A stretch of 62,023 nt of DNA. It comes from Sporosarcina psychrophila. Lineage in GTDB: Bacteria > Bacillota > Bacilli > Bacillales_A > Planococcaceae. A program made the position numbers and the translations under genes. Shown in pieces: positions 8,768-17,652 of this stretch. Location of the stretch: assembly GCA_020742515.1 (NCBI GenBank), contig DYWT01000318.1, positions 1 to 62,023 on the forward strand. Direction: 5' to 3'. The notes under the pieces were generated by a model, which was not told where the DNA came from, did not search any database, and saw only the letters and a program-made list of their open reading frames with translations. Position 1 is the first letter of the stretch. Every line of letters starts with the position of its first letter.

Positions 8768-9378
8768 AAATCGCAGGTATTTATCTTGCTGCGGGAAACA
8801 GCAGCCGAATGGGGACCAATAAGTTGGCACTGCCTATTGGGACAATGACTGTAGGGAGCCTAGCACTTGAGATAGTTTTGAAATCGTCACTTGATAAAGT
8901 CTATATCATTACAAAGGATGAGGACGATGCGGCTTGGCTTCCCGATGAAATGAAGTTAGATGCGCGATGTGCATTCATAAAATGTCCTACTGCCCATAAA
9001 GGCCAGTCCGAATCATTGCACCGTGGTATCGAAAAGGCACAAGCCGATCAAATGGATGCCATCCTCGTCATACTAGCGGATCAACCCTTCATTACCGTTC
9101 AAATGCTCGAAGAGATGATCGCATGCATGAAGAATAACCCGACATGCAGATTCGTAGCTACCATATACGAAGAGACTATCATGCCACCTGTTCTATTTTC
9201 TGCTTCCATGTATGTCGAACTTTTAAAGTTACATGGAGACAAAGGAGCGAGGGCTATTTTACAGGGGGATTTTCTTCAAAAGGGAAAATTATTGCCCTGT
9301 GCCGATAAGCGGCTCGTATTCGATGTCGATACGAATGAAGATTACCTAACACTACAATCAATAAAAAAAACGAAATGA
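8764..9378 (+). CDS. MobA-like nucleotidyltransferase (PucB-like)
   Basis: A 204-residue NTP-transferase. The N-terminal IAGIYLAAGNSSRMG is the nucleotide-binding L-A-A-G-x-S-x-R-M-G loop of MobA/MocA proteins, and LVILADQPFIT is the acidic metal-binding segment. Such proteins add CMP or GMP to molybdopterin, giving the dinucleotide cofactor needed by hydroxylases of this family; MocA-type CMP transfer would fit. Translation is coupled to the XdhC gene by an ATGA overlap. Its final codons and stop form one arm of a hairpin shared with the convergent DUF4097 gene. Confidence 0.87.
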   Translation: MKIAGIYLAAGNSSRMGTNKLALPIGTMTVGSLALEIVLKSSLDKVYIITKDEDDAAWLPDEMKLDARCAFIKCPTAHKGQSESLHRGIEKAQADQMDAILVILADQPFITVQMLEEMIACMKNNPTCRFVATIYEETIMPPVLFSASMYVELLKLHGDKGARAILQGDFLQKGKLLPCADKRLVFDVDTNEDYLTLQSIKKTK

Positions 9379-9400
9379 TAGAGTGTCTCCTATCATTTCG
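9371..9400 (-). terminator. terminator built from the ends of two convergent genes
   Basis: Perfect arms CGAAATGATA and TATCATTTCG around a short loop. Read on the minus strand it is followed by eight T, so it serves the DUF4097 gene. Both genes end with ACGAAATGA inside the stem. Confidence 0.75.
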
Positions 9401-10193
9401 TAATTGTTATTCTTCCATTATCCGTTCTTAATTTAATCAAATGCTTACCATTGCCGAACGTTGTCTGTTTGTTTTCAGAGCCAAAAACATTGATTTTTCC
9501 GTTGTCCGTTTTAACATCAATCGTAGCATTCGTCGGTTCTTTTTCCGTTTGAACTTCGATTTCCCCATTATCCGTCGTCAATTCAATCGGTCGATCTAAG
9601 TGGTTTGTCACCAAAGATATTCCACCATTATCTGTTTTCCCAGTTATCTGACCTGCGACAGATTCAAGATGTATTTTTCCGTTATCTGTTTGAAGATTGA
9701 CAGTAATAGCGTCTACATTTTTCATATCAATCGTGCCATTATCTGTTTCCAACGCTATATCCTTCACCTGGATACTTTCCACTTTGATTTGTCCGTTATC
9801 AGTTTCAGCTTGGAGTTTGTCATATTGTTTTTCCGGCACTTTCACAAGTAATTTTAAGTTGAAAGAAGAAAAACCGAAATTAATGAAACTTCTCCGCTTT
9901 TCTTTAAATTGAATGGCAAGTGTATCTCCTTTTACATCAGCCTTGAATGTGAATTTCGATTTTTTCTTTGTTTTACCCGAATACTCCACTGTCGTTACCG
10001 AATCATTGGTCGGCACAATTTCCACCGTTGCATTGTCCGCCAAAATCTCAATAGTAGTGAATGAAGAATCATCTACTACTATTTTCTTTGCATTCTTTAC
10101 AAGTAAATCTTTCGGTGTAAATATCAATGTAATTCCACCTATAACGATTAAAAACAGCACTCCAATGATGACTAATTTGTTTTTGAAAATCAA
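9393..10193 (-). CDS. DUF4097 family beta-strand repeat protein
   Basis: A 266-residue protein with an N-terminal membrane anchor (about residues 6-26, LVIIGVLFLIVIGGITLIF) followed by an extracellular right-handed beta-type repeat domain. The unit T-D-N-G-x-I is repeated at least seven times from about residue 130 to the end, matching DUF4097 proteins such as B. subtilis YvlB, linked in some species to envelope stress. It starts at TTG overlapping the EcsC stop as TTGA, with GAGGAAAG upstream, so the two genes form a coupled operon. Function beyond envelope location is inferred. Confidence 0.85.
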   Translation of the reverse strand: MIFKNKLVIIGVLFLIVIGGITLIFTPKDLLVKNAKKIVVDDSSFTTIEILADNATVEIVPTNDSVTTVEYSGKTKKKSKFTFKADVKGDTLAIQFKEKRRSFINFGFSSFNLKLLVKVPEKQYDKLQAETDNGQIKVESIQVKDIALETDNGTIDMKNVDAITVNLQTDNGKIHLESVAGQITGKTDNGGISLVTNHLDRPIELTTDNGEIEVQTEKEPTNATIDVKTDNGKINVFGSENKQTTFGNGKHLIKLRTDNGRITITK

Positions 10194-10924
10194 CTTTCCT
10201 CAGACCACCTTTCATAAGGGTGTAGTAAGCGTAGCCGATATGAATTCATCGCTGTTTCTCCAAGTTGGTCAAGCAAATTATAGTTGGCAAACGCACCGAC
10301 AATTGCTCCGAAGCCAGGGATTAATTGGAACATCTTTACTAAATCGATATGATCCCGATACCCTTGTTGAAAATCTCTCCAGTCCATATCCGCAATTAAA
10401 TGTTTCTGAACTTCCCAATCTTCAATGATAGCCAATGTTTCTTTCCTTGTTTCTTCGCTTGAAAAAGCGAGCTGGAATACGTGTAAAAGGAATAAACGCT
10501 CTTCATATTCATTCGGATCAAATCCATAAACGGTTGCAGCTTCGAACAGGAATTTCATTTTAATCGATAACAACAACGGGAAATCGGCTAGCCCCAGCAT
10601 AATCCCCCCTGCTCCAGTCCCCGCGCCTTCAACGACAGCCGTTTTGCGAAATAAAGAGAGCTTTTCTTTAAATAACTCATCACGCTCATATAGACTTAAC
10701 ACGGTTGATGGCCTTTTTTTCGACGTGATGTTTGAACCGACCAAAGTGACTTTCACCATATTTTTGATGCTCTCAGTCATGACATTATGAACTTTATCTG
10801 GAATGAGACCATTCACTTTCGTTTGCGCTTTTTTCGACGTACGGCTAATAAGACCAGTTCGTTTTGTCATTTTGCGCTTCCAAAAATGCAATTCCTCTTG
10901 CACTTTCATTGTATAATCGACCAT
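10190..10924 (-). CDS. EcsC family protein
   Basis: About 244 residues, beginning MVDYTMKVQEELHFWKRKM. The GAGGIMLGLADFPLLLSIK segment and the C-terminal PGFGAIVGAFANYNLLDQLG are the two conserved blocks of the EcsC family, named after the third gene of the B. subtilis ecs locus. Here it is not next to ABC transporter genes but upstream of the DUF4097 gene with a 4-nt stop/start overlap. The segments are moderately hydrophobic, compatible with membrane association. GAAGGGTG precedes the chosen ATG; a start nine codons earlier is possible. Confidence 0.85.
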   Translation of the reverse strand: MVDYTMKVQEELHFWKRKMTKRTGLISRTSKKAQTKVNGLIPDKVHNVMTESIKNMVKVTLVGSNITSKKRPSTVLSLYERDELFKEKLSLFRKTAVVEGAGTGAGGIMLGLADFPLLLSIKMKFLFEAATVYGFDPNEYEERLFLLHVFQLAFSSEETRKETLAIIEDWEVQKHLIADMDWRDFQQGYRDHIDLVKMFQLIPGFGAIVGAFANYNLLDQLGETAMNSYRLRLLHPYERWSEES

Positions 10925-11039
10925 AGCTTTGCACCCTTCTTTCCACGGCAATCATTTACTGATTACACACTAGTATAATGGATAGAAATTTCTTTCAAAT
11001 GGTCCTGAGAAGTGTTTGTATCTCAGTCTTAGGACTTAG

Positions 11040-11753
11040 CTAACGTGATCCAACATGTATATTCCGCTTCCTGAATAGCAGCCATAAGCAGACGAATAGG
11101 ATAAATGCGACTCCTTCTAGTGATAAAATATACCACGGATAGGGTCCTAGGTAATCAAGCAAACTTCCATTGGAAGGCTTTTCTCTTAAAAACATGTAAT
11201 TGCCTTGGAACGGGATATTCGCGAAAACTATAACCGGTAATAGTATGTTTAATGCAGCCATTGTTTTGAGAATTCCTTTAAATGTAGGCCGGTAACCTTT
11301 CATCCACGTGAAGTATAAAGCTGTTACTATAATTCCGATATGCGTGTAAAAAAAGTGGAAATACCTGAAATGTGGAAATCCGACATCTAGTACGGGCGTG
11401 ACCATTGCTTGAATCGCTCCCCCGATGCCTGCAAAAAAGACGAAATCGTACAAATGCCTATTTCCAGTCCATAAGAGAATAATTGCGACAATCAAACTGA
11501 CGCTGCATAATTCAAGTGGCAACGAATCGCTCAAATCCCATCTTCCAGTCCTAATCATCCAACTATGATAAAGAACTTCCATCACCAGTAGTGTCAGGGC
11601 AAAAAGACGTTCAATTCGTCGGTTTGACATCGGTTGAATAGTTACTCTCTTTTTTAAAATAAAAATTAGGGAAATCAAAAAAAGTAATACACCTACTGCC
11701 ATCATATGCGCTGTTGAAAACATCACAAAGGAAGGTTCCGTATAATCTGCCAT
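11040..11753 (-). CDS. TIGR02206 family membrane protein (YwaF-like)
   Basis: Integral membrane protein of about 237 residues with six to seven helices. The pattern FSTAHMMAVGVLLFL near the start, RWDLSDSLPLELCSVS in the middle, HFRYFHFFYTHIGII and the ending KPSNGSLLDYLGPYPWYILSLE are characteristic of the TIGR02206/YwaF group. Its function is unknown. ATG 11753 has AAAGGGTG six bases upstream; a GTG three codons earlier is part of that site. Single gene, with no recognisable operon partner. Confidence 0.85.
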   Translation of the reverse strand: MADYTEPSFVMFSTAHMMAVGVLLFLISLIFILKKRVTIQPMSNRRIERLFALTLLVMEVLYHSWMIRTGRWDLSDSLPLELCSVSLIVAIILLWTGNRHLYDFVFFAGIGGAIQAMVTPVLDVGFPHFRYFHFFYTHIGIIVTALYFTWMKGYRPTFKGILKTMAALNILLPVIVFANIPFQGNYMFLREKPSNGSLLDYLGPYPWYILSLEGVAFILFVCLWLLFRKRNIHVGSR

Positions 11754-11885
11754 CTTTTTCACCCTTTTCTTATGAACCTTGAATCTTGTATATCATTCGA
11801 TGAAGTTATTAAATTTCATGAATTAAAAGGTGAGTTCTCTAATCTTATTCCTCAATTTATTTGCACTGTATTTTACTGAAAGTTA

Positions 11886-12305
11886 TTAATTCCCTGCTAT
11901 TATATCAAACGAAGTAGGTTTTCCGTTGCAGAAAATGTTTATAGAATCATATACTTTCCCTGTTTTGATTTCATATAAAACTTGATAGTTTAAGTTAGCG
12001 TTTGAGTAGTCAGAATCGTACTCTTGATTAAAAAATATATTCAATGTATCTCGCTGACTATTTACATTAAAATCACTAAAATAAATAGCATCACTACCTT
12101 GTGCAACGTAAATTCCATTTAAAAATATATATGCTGCTTTTTTACCATCCAGGTAAAGATAGATACCATTTTCCACTTCTATATTACTAATAAATTCTTG
12201 TACATTATTATTTACACTTTCTGCGTTTATTTCTGAAAATGTAAATGAAGAACTGCAACCCGTTACTACTAAAATGATTCCAATTAACAATAATCGTTTT
12301 TTCAC
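11886..12305 (-). CDS. hypothetical lipoprotein
   Basis: A 139-residue protein with a lipoprotein signal: KKR, a hydrophobic stretch LLLIGIILVV and lipobox VTGC, so Cys17 should be lipidated. The mature part is hydrophilic and acidic, predicted mainly beta, with the segment NIFCNGKPTSFDIIAGN at the end. It starts with GTG behind AAGGATG. I recognise no domain. It stands alone, followed by small low-information sequence. Confidence 0.65.
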   Translation of the reverse strand: MKKRLLLIGIILVVTGCSSSFTFSEINAESVNNNVQEFISNIEVENGIYLYLDGKKAAYIFLNGIYVAQGSDAIYFSDFNVNSQRDTLNIFFNQEYDSDYSNANLNYQVLYEIKTGKVYDSINIFCNGKPTSFDIIAGN

Positions 12306-12707
12306 ATCATCATCCTTGTAAAATGTTTTATTTTACATCTTACTCCTAACACAACAAATACATATCTAAACTTTTAAAAGGATTCGGTATGAGTAATACA
12401 CTCTTAACCTTTGCATCGTTTATACTTTGCATACAATCTATAGAAATCTGTAGTGACAATACATAATTACTCGAAACATAATTATGTAAACCCTGCATTA
12501 ATTTATCCAGGAAAACAAAAACGACATCCCTTTGAGATTTCATGTACCTTAAGAGGTGTCGTCTATATGAATTGCTTTCTTCTTCCCAACATCTAGCTTA
12601 TGAAACGATCCATTAACCGCAAATTATTCATAAATGTCACTGTGAAGTCCCTTAAAATGATGTCCGACCAATTTGAGTAAAAGAGACTCTCAATTCTTAT
12701 TAGTAAA

Positions 12708-13145
12708 TTACTTTTTTTCTTTTGTAAACCCTGCTTTTTTAAGCCGTAAAGTGCTGATTATCGCAATTACCGCAAATAGAAGTGAAAATAAAACAAGAAT
12801 TACAGTCAACCATATATCTCTATTATGAAAATGAAAGGATTGAAATGCGAGAAAAGCTGAATAAATAGCTACAACAATAGAAATTAGAATGGTTAACACT
12901 TTATACTTTGTAAAACTATACAAAATGTCCACTATAATTACCAAGACAGCTATCAGAATTCCATGAAATGCAGCTTTTTGGAGATCAGCGTATACCAAAT
13001 CGATTTCTTGAACTCCAGTAAGATAATAATTTGTATTGTAAGCAATAATCAATGATAATAATGATAGCCCATACGTGCTGAACCTTATTATTGTTGAAAC
13101 CTTCGAATTCCATTTAATTTCCCGCACTATCAACTCTTCCTCCAT
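12708..13145 (-). CDS. hypothetical four-helix membrane protein
   Basis: About 145 residues with four predicted membrane helices (around residues 20-40, 60-80, 83-103 and 110-132), a basic C-terminal tail KKAGFTKEKK and no recognised domain. The N-terminal segment MEEELIVREIKWNSKVSTIIRF is amphipathic. The start is set at the ATG preceded by a weak AGGA; nine more codons upstream are open. No operon partner. Function unknown. Confidence 0.55.
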   Translation of the reverse strand: MEEELIVREIKWNSKVSTIIRFSTYGLSLLSLIIAYNTNYYLTGVQEIDLVYADLQKAAFHGILIAVLVIIVDILYSFTKYKVLTILISIVVAIYSAFLAFQSFHFHNRDIWLTVILVLFSLLFAVIAIISTLRLKKAGFTKEKK

Positions 13146-13172
13146 TCTAGCAGTCCTGCATACGGCCTGCAT

Positions 13173-14440
13173 CCTCTCTGTTACTTACCCTTACTTGTAA
13201 AATATGTATGAATAAATACTAGTATACGCTTATTAAATGTGTTTTTCACCAATTCACACAACTTATTGAAAAGCCAGCAAAACTTAAGATAGAGATTAGG
13301 AAGTAACCACTCTGATACAAGAAAAAGAGTAAATCTATCGGAAGATGAACAAATAAATACGGCGAGCGCTTTACAAAGGCCTTTGGTAGGTCACTGAAAA
13401 GGTCCTAATACTTGGAATGAATTAGAACTCCTGCCAATACCGCTTCGGCGCTTTGTGGATGCCTCCCGCGATAAGCCGGAAAGGAGACCACTTTCAGTCT
13501 TATCGCTCCGACTACCACGAAGTCTCGTCTTCGCTGGATGGTCTATTTGAGAAAGATTATTTCGTTAGCTGTGATGAAATCTGAAATCTGGAGTGCGTCT
13601 TTCTTAAATATAATTAGTATCAACTAGTAATCACCTTATAATCTCGTAATATACATCTCAAAATCACATTTTTCTCGATAATCAACACCCTAGCGCAGAC
13701 GCGGTAAAGGGGTCGCCGAAGCCGTAAGACTGGATGCGAAACGCTAATCCAAGCTTACGGCGAAAGGCATCACCAAAGCGCCAAGCGTTCTACAATCCAC
13801 ACCCCGAATTACAAATCCCCCATTATTGAGCGCCACAGCAGATTCAATGGGGTTCTTTAATTCAACATATATATTAAAATATAAAATAGAAATCGCTCTA
13901 AGCATAAGCCTATTAACTATAATGGATAAAGAAAAACTATATGCCATAATGCTTCGTTTCTATCCAATTCAACATCATTAATAATTTAACAAATGGTTTC
14001 TGTTTATTAACCACTTACTTACATAAAGCACCTGTAAGAATAGCTTAAAAGTTACATTTGCACGTGTACATTTCTGGCTCACTGTGGACGGAATGATTAC
14101 AATACCTTTATCGCGGGTTAAATGTGACTGGAAATGACGAAGTCATTTCCAGTCACATCCTTTTCGATCAACCTGTCCCGACTATCTTTCCACCGCGTGC
14201 CTAAAATTTTCAAGTAAAAAGTGCATCTTTGGCTGTTCCTTTATGGTTAGGAAAGCGAGTATTCACTCGCTCCCAGAAGCTTTAGCACTTCATGTACCTG
14301 TATCTTTGGAGAGCGACGGACGAACAACAACCATACGCTTAACGAAAAAACTGCATAGGATGTCTAGTGTTTCATCACAAAAATAAGAAGTATTTACTAG
14401 GAAAAATTGTTAATATGTACCTTTTTTAACAAAGCTTAAA
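13173..14440. other. 1.3-kb gene-poor region with structured GC-rich segments
   Basis: No convincing coding sequence. A GC-rich block at about 13430-13560 contains several short inverted repeats. A second block at about 13690-13790 contains GCCGTAAG and CTTACGGC arms about 25 nt apart. A perfect 16-bp hairpin lies at 14123-14157. A GCGAGTATTCACTCGC hairpin lies near 14255. These blocks resemble dispersed intergenic repeats of Bacillaceae and differ from the AT-rich flanks. A 67-codon minus-strand frame crossing the second block lacks a ribosome binding site and is not called. Confidence 0.5.
14123..14157. terminator. orphan perfect 16-bp hairpin
   Basis: TGTGACTGGAAATGAC and its exact reverse complement separated by GAA, followed on the plus strand by CCTTTTCG. 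It is terminator-like, but no gene ends near it on either strand; it may end an unannotated small RNA or be part of a repeat. Confidence 0.5.
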
Positions 14441-14444
14441 ACAT

Positions 14445-14494
14445 AAAAACGACACTGCCATGAGAACTCAATTGCTCATAGCGTTGTCGTTTTT
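14445..14494. terminator. bidirectional terminator downstream of yfkAB
   Basis: Long stem AAAAACGACACTGCCATGAG / CTCATAGCGTTGTCGTTTTT, nearly perfect, with A-run and T-run flanks. It ends just before the yfkAB stop at 14503 on the minus strand. Confidence 0.85.
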
Positions 14495-14502
14495 AATCTG
14501 TT

Positions 14503-15633
14503 TTATAGCGATATGTTCGCTTTCCTTTTCGTGAAATCCATTTCAGGATAATACGCGTCTTTTACCAAAAGATTTGGCCCTAAGCAGTTAACCGCGGGAC
14601 AATGGCAACCAATCGTTTTTGCAAGTGGGCGTTCAAGCCAGCGGTCGAGCATTACAGGAAGCGATTCCGTTTGAATATTGCCCATTGGCGGTGTATCACC
14701 AAAATCCGTGACAATCACATCGCCAGTGAAAATATTGACGTTCAGACGGGACCTGCCATCCGGGTCATTACGCACCGATACGTTTTTACTGTTGTAAATT
14801 CGTGTTAACAGCTCCAAATCCTCTTCGTTATCACTGCATGCATAAAATGGAAGTGTACCAAACAGCATCCAGACGTCTTCGTCACGATGATCTAGCAGCT
14901 CGTGAATCGCTTTACGCGTTTCATCCAAAGAAAGCACTTCAAGCTGTGAAGCGAAGTCACTTGGGTACATAGGGTGAACTTCGTGCCTAGCACATTTCAT
15001 TTCCTCTACTACTTGTCGATGTATATGTTCAAGATGAGGCAACGTCCGTTTATTCAACATTGTTTCCGCTGAAACCGTGACGCCAGCTTCAGCCAATGCT
15101 CGGCTGTTATCGATCATCCGCTGGAATTGCTCAGCACGGCGGTCCCGGGGTGGTTTGCGTTCCATATTGGCGAATCCACCATCCACGAAGTCGTCGACTG
15201 TGCCCCAGTTATGTGAAATATGTAAGACGTCCAAATAGGGTGCAATTGCCATATAGCGGTCGAGTGGCATCGTTAAGTTCGAATTCATTTGTGTACGGAC
15301 TCCACGTTCATGCGCATACTTCAATAATGGTAGACCATAGTTCTCTATCGACTTTTTGGAGAACATTGGCTCTCCGCCTGTAAGACTTATAGTTCGTAAA
15401 TGAGGAATTTCCTCCAGCCGAGACAGCAGTAAGTCTAACGGCAGAGCATTCGGATCTTTATGCTGTAACATATACCCAACAGCGCAATGTTCACAGCGCA
15501 TATTGCATAAATAGGTCGTCGTGAATTCAATGCTCGACAATGTCAGTTTGCCATGCTCCTGTACATCCAAGTACGCTTCCCATGGATCGTAAGCAGGTGT
15601 CATTTTTTCGAGTGTTGCTACATCATTTTTCAT
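14503..15633 (-). CDS. yfkAB: radical SAM/CxCxxxxC motif protein YfkAB
   Basis: A 376-residue radical SAM enzyme. The 4Fe-4S/SAM motif is C-x3-C-x2-C (CNMRCEHC, Cys43/47/50), followed by the SAM-contact segment ISLTGGEPMFS. The C-terminal motif that gives the family its name is CHCPAVNC (C-x-C-x4-C), probably binding a second cluster. It corresponds to the fused YfkA/YfkB of B. subtilis; substrate is unknown. ATG 15633 has AGGAG ten bases upstream. It is monocistronic, with its own terminator below and the exporter terminator above. Full length. Confidence 0.92.
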   Translation of the reverse strand: MKNDVATLEKMTPAYDPWEAYLDVQEHGKLTLSSIEFTTTYLCNMRCEHCAVGYMLQHKDPNALPLDLLLSRLEEIPHLRTISLTGGEPMFSKKSIENYGLPLLKYAHERGVRTQMNSNLTMPLDRYMAIAPYLDVLHISHNWGTVDDFVDGGFANMERKPPRDRRAEQFQRMIDNSRALAEAGVTVSAETMLNKRTLPHLEHIHRQVVEEMKCARHEVHPMYPSDFASQLEVLSLDETRKAIHELLDHRDEDVWMLFGTLPFYACSDNEEDLELLTRIYNSKNVSVRNDPDGRSRLNVNIFTGDVIVTDFGDTPPMGNIQTESLPVMLDRWLERPLAKTIGCHCPAVNCLGPNLLVKDAYYPEMDFTKRKANISL

Positions 15634-15713
15634 TTTTAATTAACTCCTATACGTATAATAAGCTACTAAAATAGTATGAACCTCAAACTAATTTTTCGCA
15701 AGGGCAGAAAAAT

Positions 15714-15746
15714 ACCCCATCCAAGAAATCAACTTGTGGATGGGGT
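15714..15746 (-). terminator. terminator of the ABC exporter operon
   Basis: Stem ACCCCATCCA / TGGATGGGGT, followed on the minus strand by a T-rich tract. It lies just downstream of the second ABC half-transporter gene. Confidence 0.8.
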
Positions 15747-15792
15747 GCTTATATGTCTCGCTTAGAGGCGACAGGCGCTTCCGCTTTTGCTT

Positions 15793-17652
15793 TTACATTG
15801 CAGGTTTATTAGAAAATTGGCTGTTGTACAATTCTGCGTAAAAGCCGTTCTCCTCCAGTAGCTCATTGTGTGTTCCTTGTTCAATTACCTTCCCTTGATC
15901 CATTACGATAATTAAATCAGCATCCCGAATCGTTGAAAGACGGTGAGCAATAACGAAGCTCGTTCGCCCTTCCATTAAACGGTTCATCGCCTGTTGAATT
16001 AACAGTTCCGTCCGTGTATCTACACTCGACGTCGCTTCATCCAAGATCATAACAGGAGGATTTGCCAGAACAGCACGAGCAATTGTGATAAGTTGCTTTT
16101 GTCCTTGTGAAATATTTGATGCTTCTTCATTTAAGAGTGTGTCATAACCATCCGGCAATGTACGAATAAAGTGGTCGGCATATGCGGTTTTCGATGCGGT
16201 GAAAATCTCATCATCCGTTGCGCCCTCTTTTCCGAAAGCGATATTGTCTTTAATCGTCCCGTTAAAGAGCCATGTATCTTGGAGAACCATCCCGAAAGTA
16301 GTTCGAAGATCTTCACGTGACATATCCCGTGTATCGAGTCCGTCAATTGTAATCTTCCCACCGTTCAGTTCGTAAAAACGCATCAATAAATTAATCAATG
16401 TCGTTTTCCCAGCACCCGTAGGTCCTACAATGGCGACTGTTTGACCTGGGCTCACGTCAATGTTCATATCTTCAATTAACAAATCGTCCCCGTAACCAAA
16501 GTCGACGTGTTCAAAGGTGACTGTACCTTCTGCACGCGCTAAACTCACTGTCGTCACTTCTTTTATTTCTTCTTCCTCATCAAGCAGTTCAAAGACACGC
16601 TCCGCTGCCGCGACAGTTGACTGAATGATATTAGCGATATTCGCCGTTTGCATAATTGGCTGCGTGAATTGACGTGTATATGTAATGAACGCTTGAATAT
16701 CCCCGATTGAAATGGCACGCTGTGTCACTAAGATACCACCAACAACACAGATAACGACATAACTGAGATTTCCAATCAAAGACATCACTGGCATAATAAT
16801 TCCTGAAATGAATTGGGCTTTACGGCCAGCATCATATAATTGTTCATTCACCTCATCAAATTCAGCAACGGACTTTCGCTCATGGCCGAATGCTTTGACG
16901 ACTTGGTGACCTGTGTACATCTCTTCAACATGGCTATTTAATTGACCGAGCGTACGTTGTTGGTCGGCGAAATGTTTTTGAGACCTTTTCAAAATCGGTC
17001 GAATACCAAACAGCGATAAAGGTAAGCTGATGAGCGCAATAAGTGTTAACACAGGGCTGATCGTTAACATCATGATAAGGATCCCGACAATTGTAACAAC
17101 GGATGTGATGAATTGCGTCAAACTCTGCTGCAGTGTGCTTCCAATTGTATCGATATCATTCGTCACCCGGCTTAATGTTTCTCCAACAGGGCGACCGTCG
17201 TAGTATTTAAGCGGTAGTTTTTCAAGTTTCCCGTTAACATCTTCCCGTAAATCATACACCGTTTTTTGTGCCACACTCGACATGATGTATTGTTGAAGAT
17301 AGCTGAATAAGCTGCTAACTACATACAAGCCCGCTAGTAAAAGGAGCAGTTTACCGATTGCGTTAAAATCAATTGCAGCACCAGATATGCCTGTGAGCTT
17401 GCCATAAGCCCCTTCAAATAATTCGGTTATCGCATTCCCCATTATTTTAGGACCTGCAATCATGAAGATCGTACTTAGAATTGCCGCAAAAAAAACAGCG
17501 ATTAATGCATTTCGACGGGGTTTCAGATACCCAATGAGACGACGTAATGTACCTTTAAAATCCTTGGCCTTTTTCCCTGCCATCATCATATTTCCGCCGC
17601 CAGGTCCCATTGAAGCACCGCCTTGAGGTCGTGACTGTTTTTGTTCACTCAT
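15793..17652 (-). CDS. ABC transporter ATP-binding/permease half (YfiC-like)
   Basis: A 619-residue type IV exporter half. The transmembrane domain spans about residues 40-330 with six helices, and the nucleotide-binding domain is at the C-terminus. Walker A is GPTGAGKT, the signature is NISQGQKQ, Walker B with Glu is VMILDEATSS, and the H-loop is IAHRLST. A Gly/Met-rich cytoplasmic N-terminus (SMGPGGGNMMMAG) precedes the first helix, as in YfiC. Its ATG overlaps the stop of the upstream half as ATGA, so the two halves are made together as a heterodimer, probably a multidrug exporter. Confidence 0.9.
   Translation of the reverse strand: MSEQKQSRPQGGASMGPGGGNMMMAGKKAKDFKGTLRRLIGYLKPRRNALIAVFFAAILSTIFMIAGPKIMGNAITELFEGAYGKLTGISGAAIDFNAIGKLLLLLAGLYVVSSLFSYLQQYIMSSVAQKTVYDLREDVNGKLEKLPLKYYDGRPVGETLSRVTNDIDTIGSTLQQSLTQFITSVVTIVGILIMMLTISPVLTLIALISLPLSLFGIRPILKRSQKHFADQQRTLGQLNSHVEEMYTGHQVVKAFGHERKSVAEFDEVNEQLYDAGRKAQFISGIIMPVMSLIGNLSYVVICVVGGILVTQRAISIGDIQAFITYTRQFTQPIMQTANIANIIQSTVAAAERVFELLDEEEEIKEVTTVSLARAEGTVTFEHVDFGYGDDLLIEDMNIDVSPGQTVAIVGPTGAGKTTLINLLMRFYELNGGKITIDGLDTRDMSREDLRTTFGMVLQDTWLFNGTIKDNIAFGKEGATDDEIFTASKTAYADHFIRTLPDGYDTLLNEEASNISQGQKQLITIARAVLANPPVMILDEATSSVDTRTELLIQQAMNRLMEGRTSFVIAHRLSTIRDADLIIVMDQGKVIEQGTHNELLEENGFYAELYNSQFSNKPAM

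Noticed and set aside
12346..12543. 65-codon minus-strand frame MKSQRDVVFVFLDK
   Set aside because: Only a weak AAGG before the ATG, and the region forms an imperfect ACGACATC/GGTGTCGT hairpin, so it is more likely terminator-like sequence than a gene.
13744..13947. 67-codon minus-strand frame in the 13-14 kb gap
   Set aside because: No ribosome binding site; its C-terminal half is simply a translation of a GC-rich structured block.
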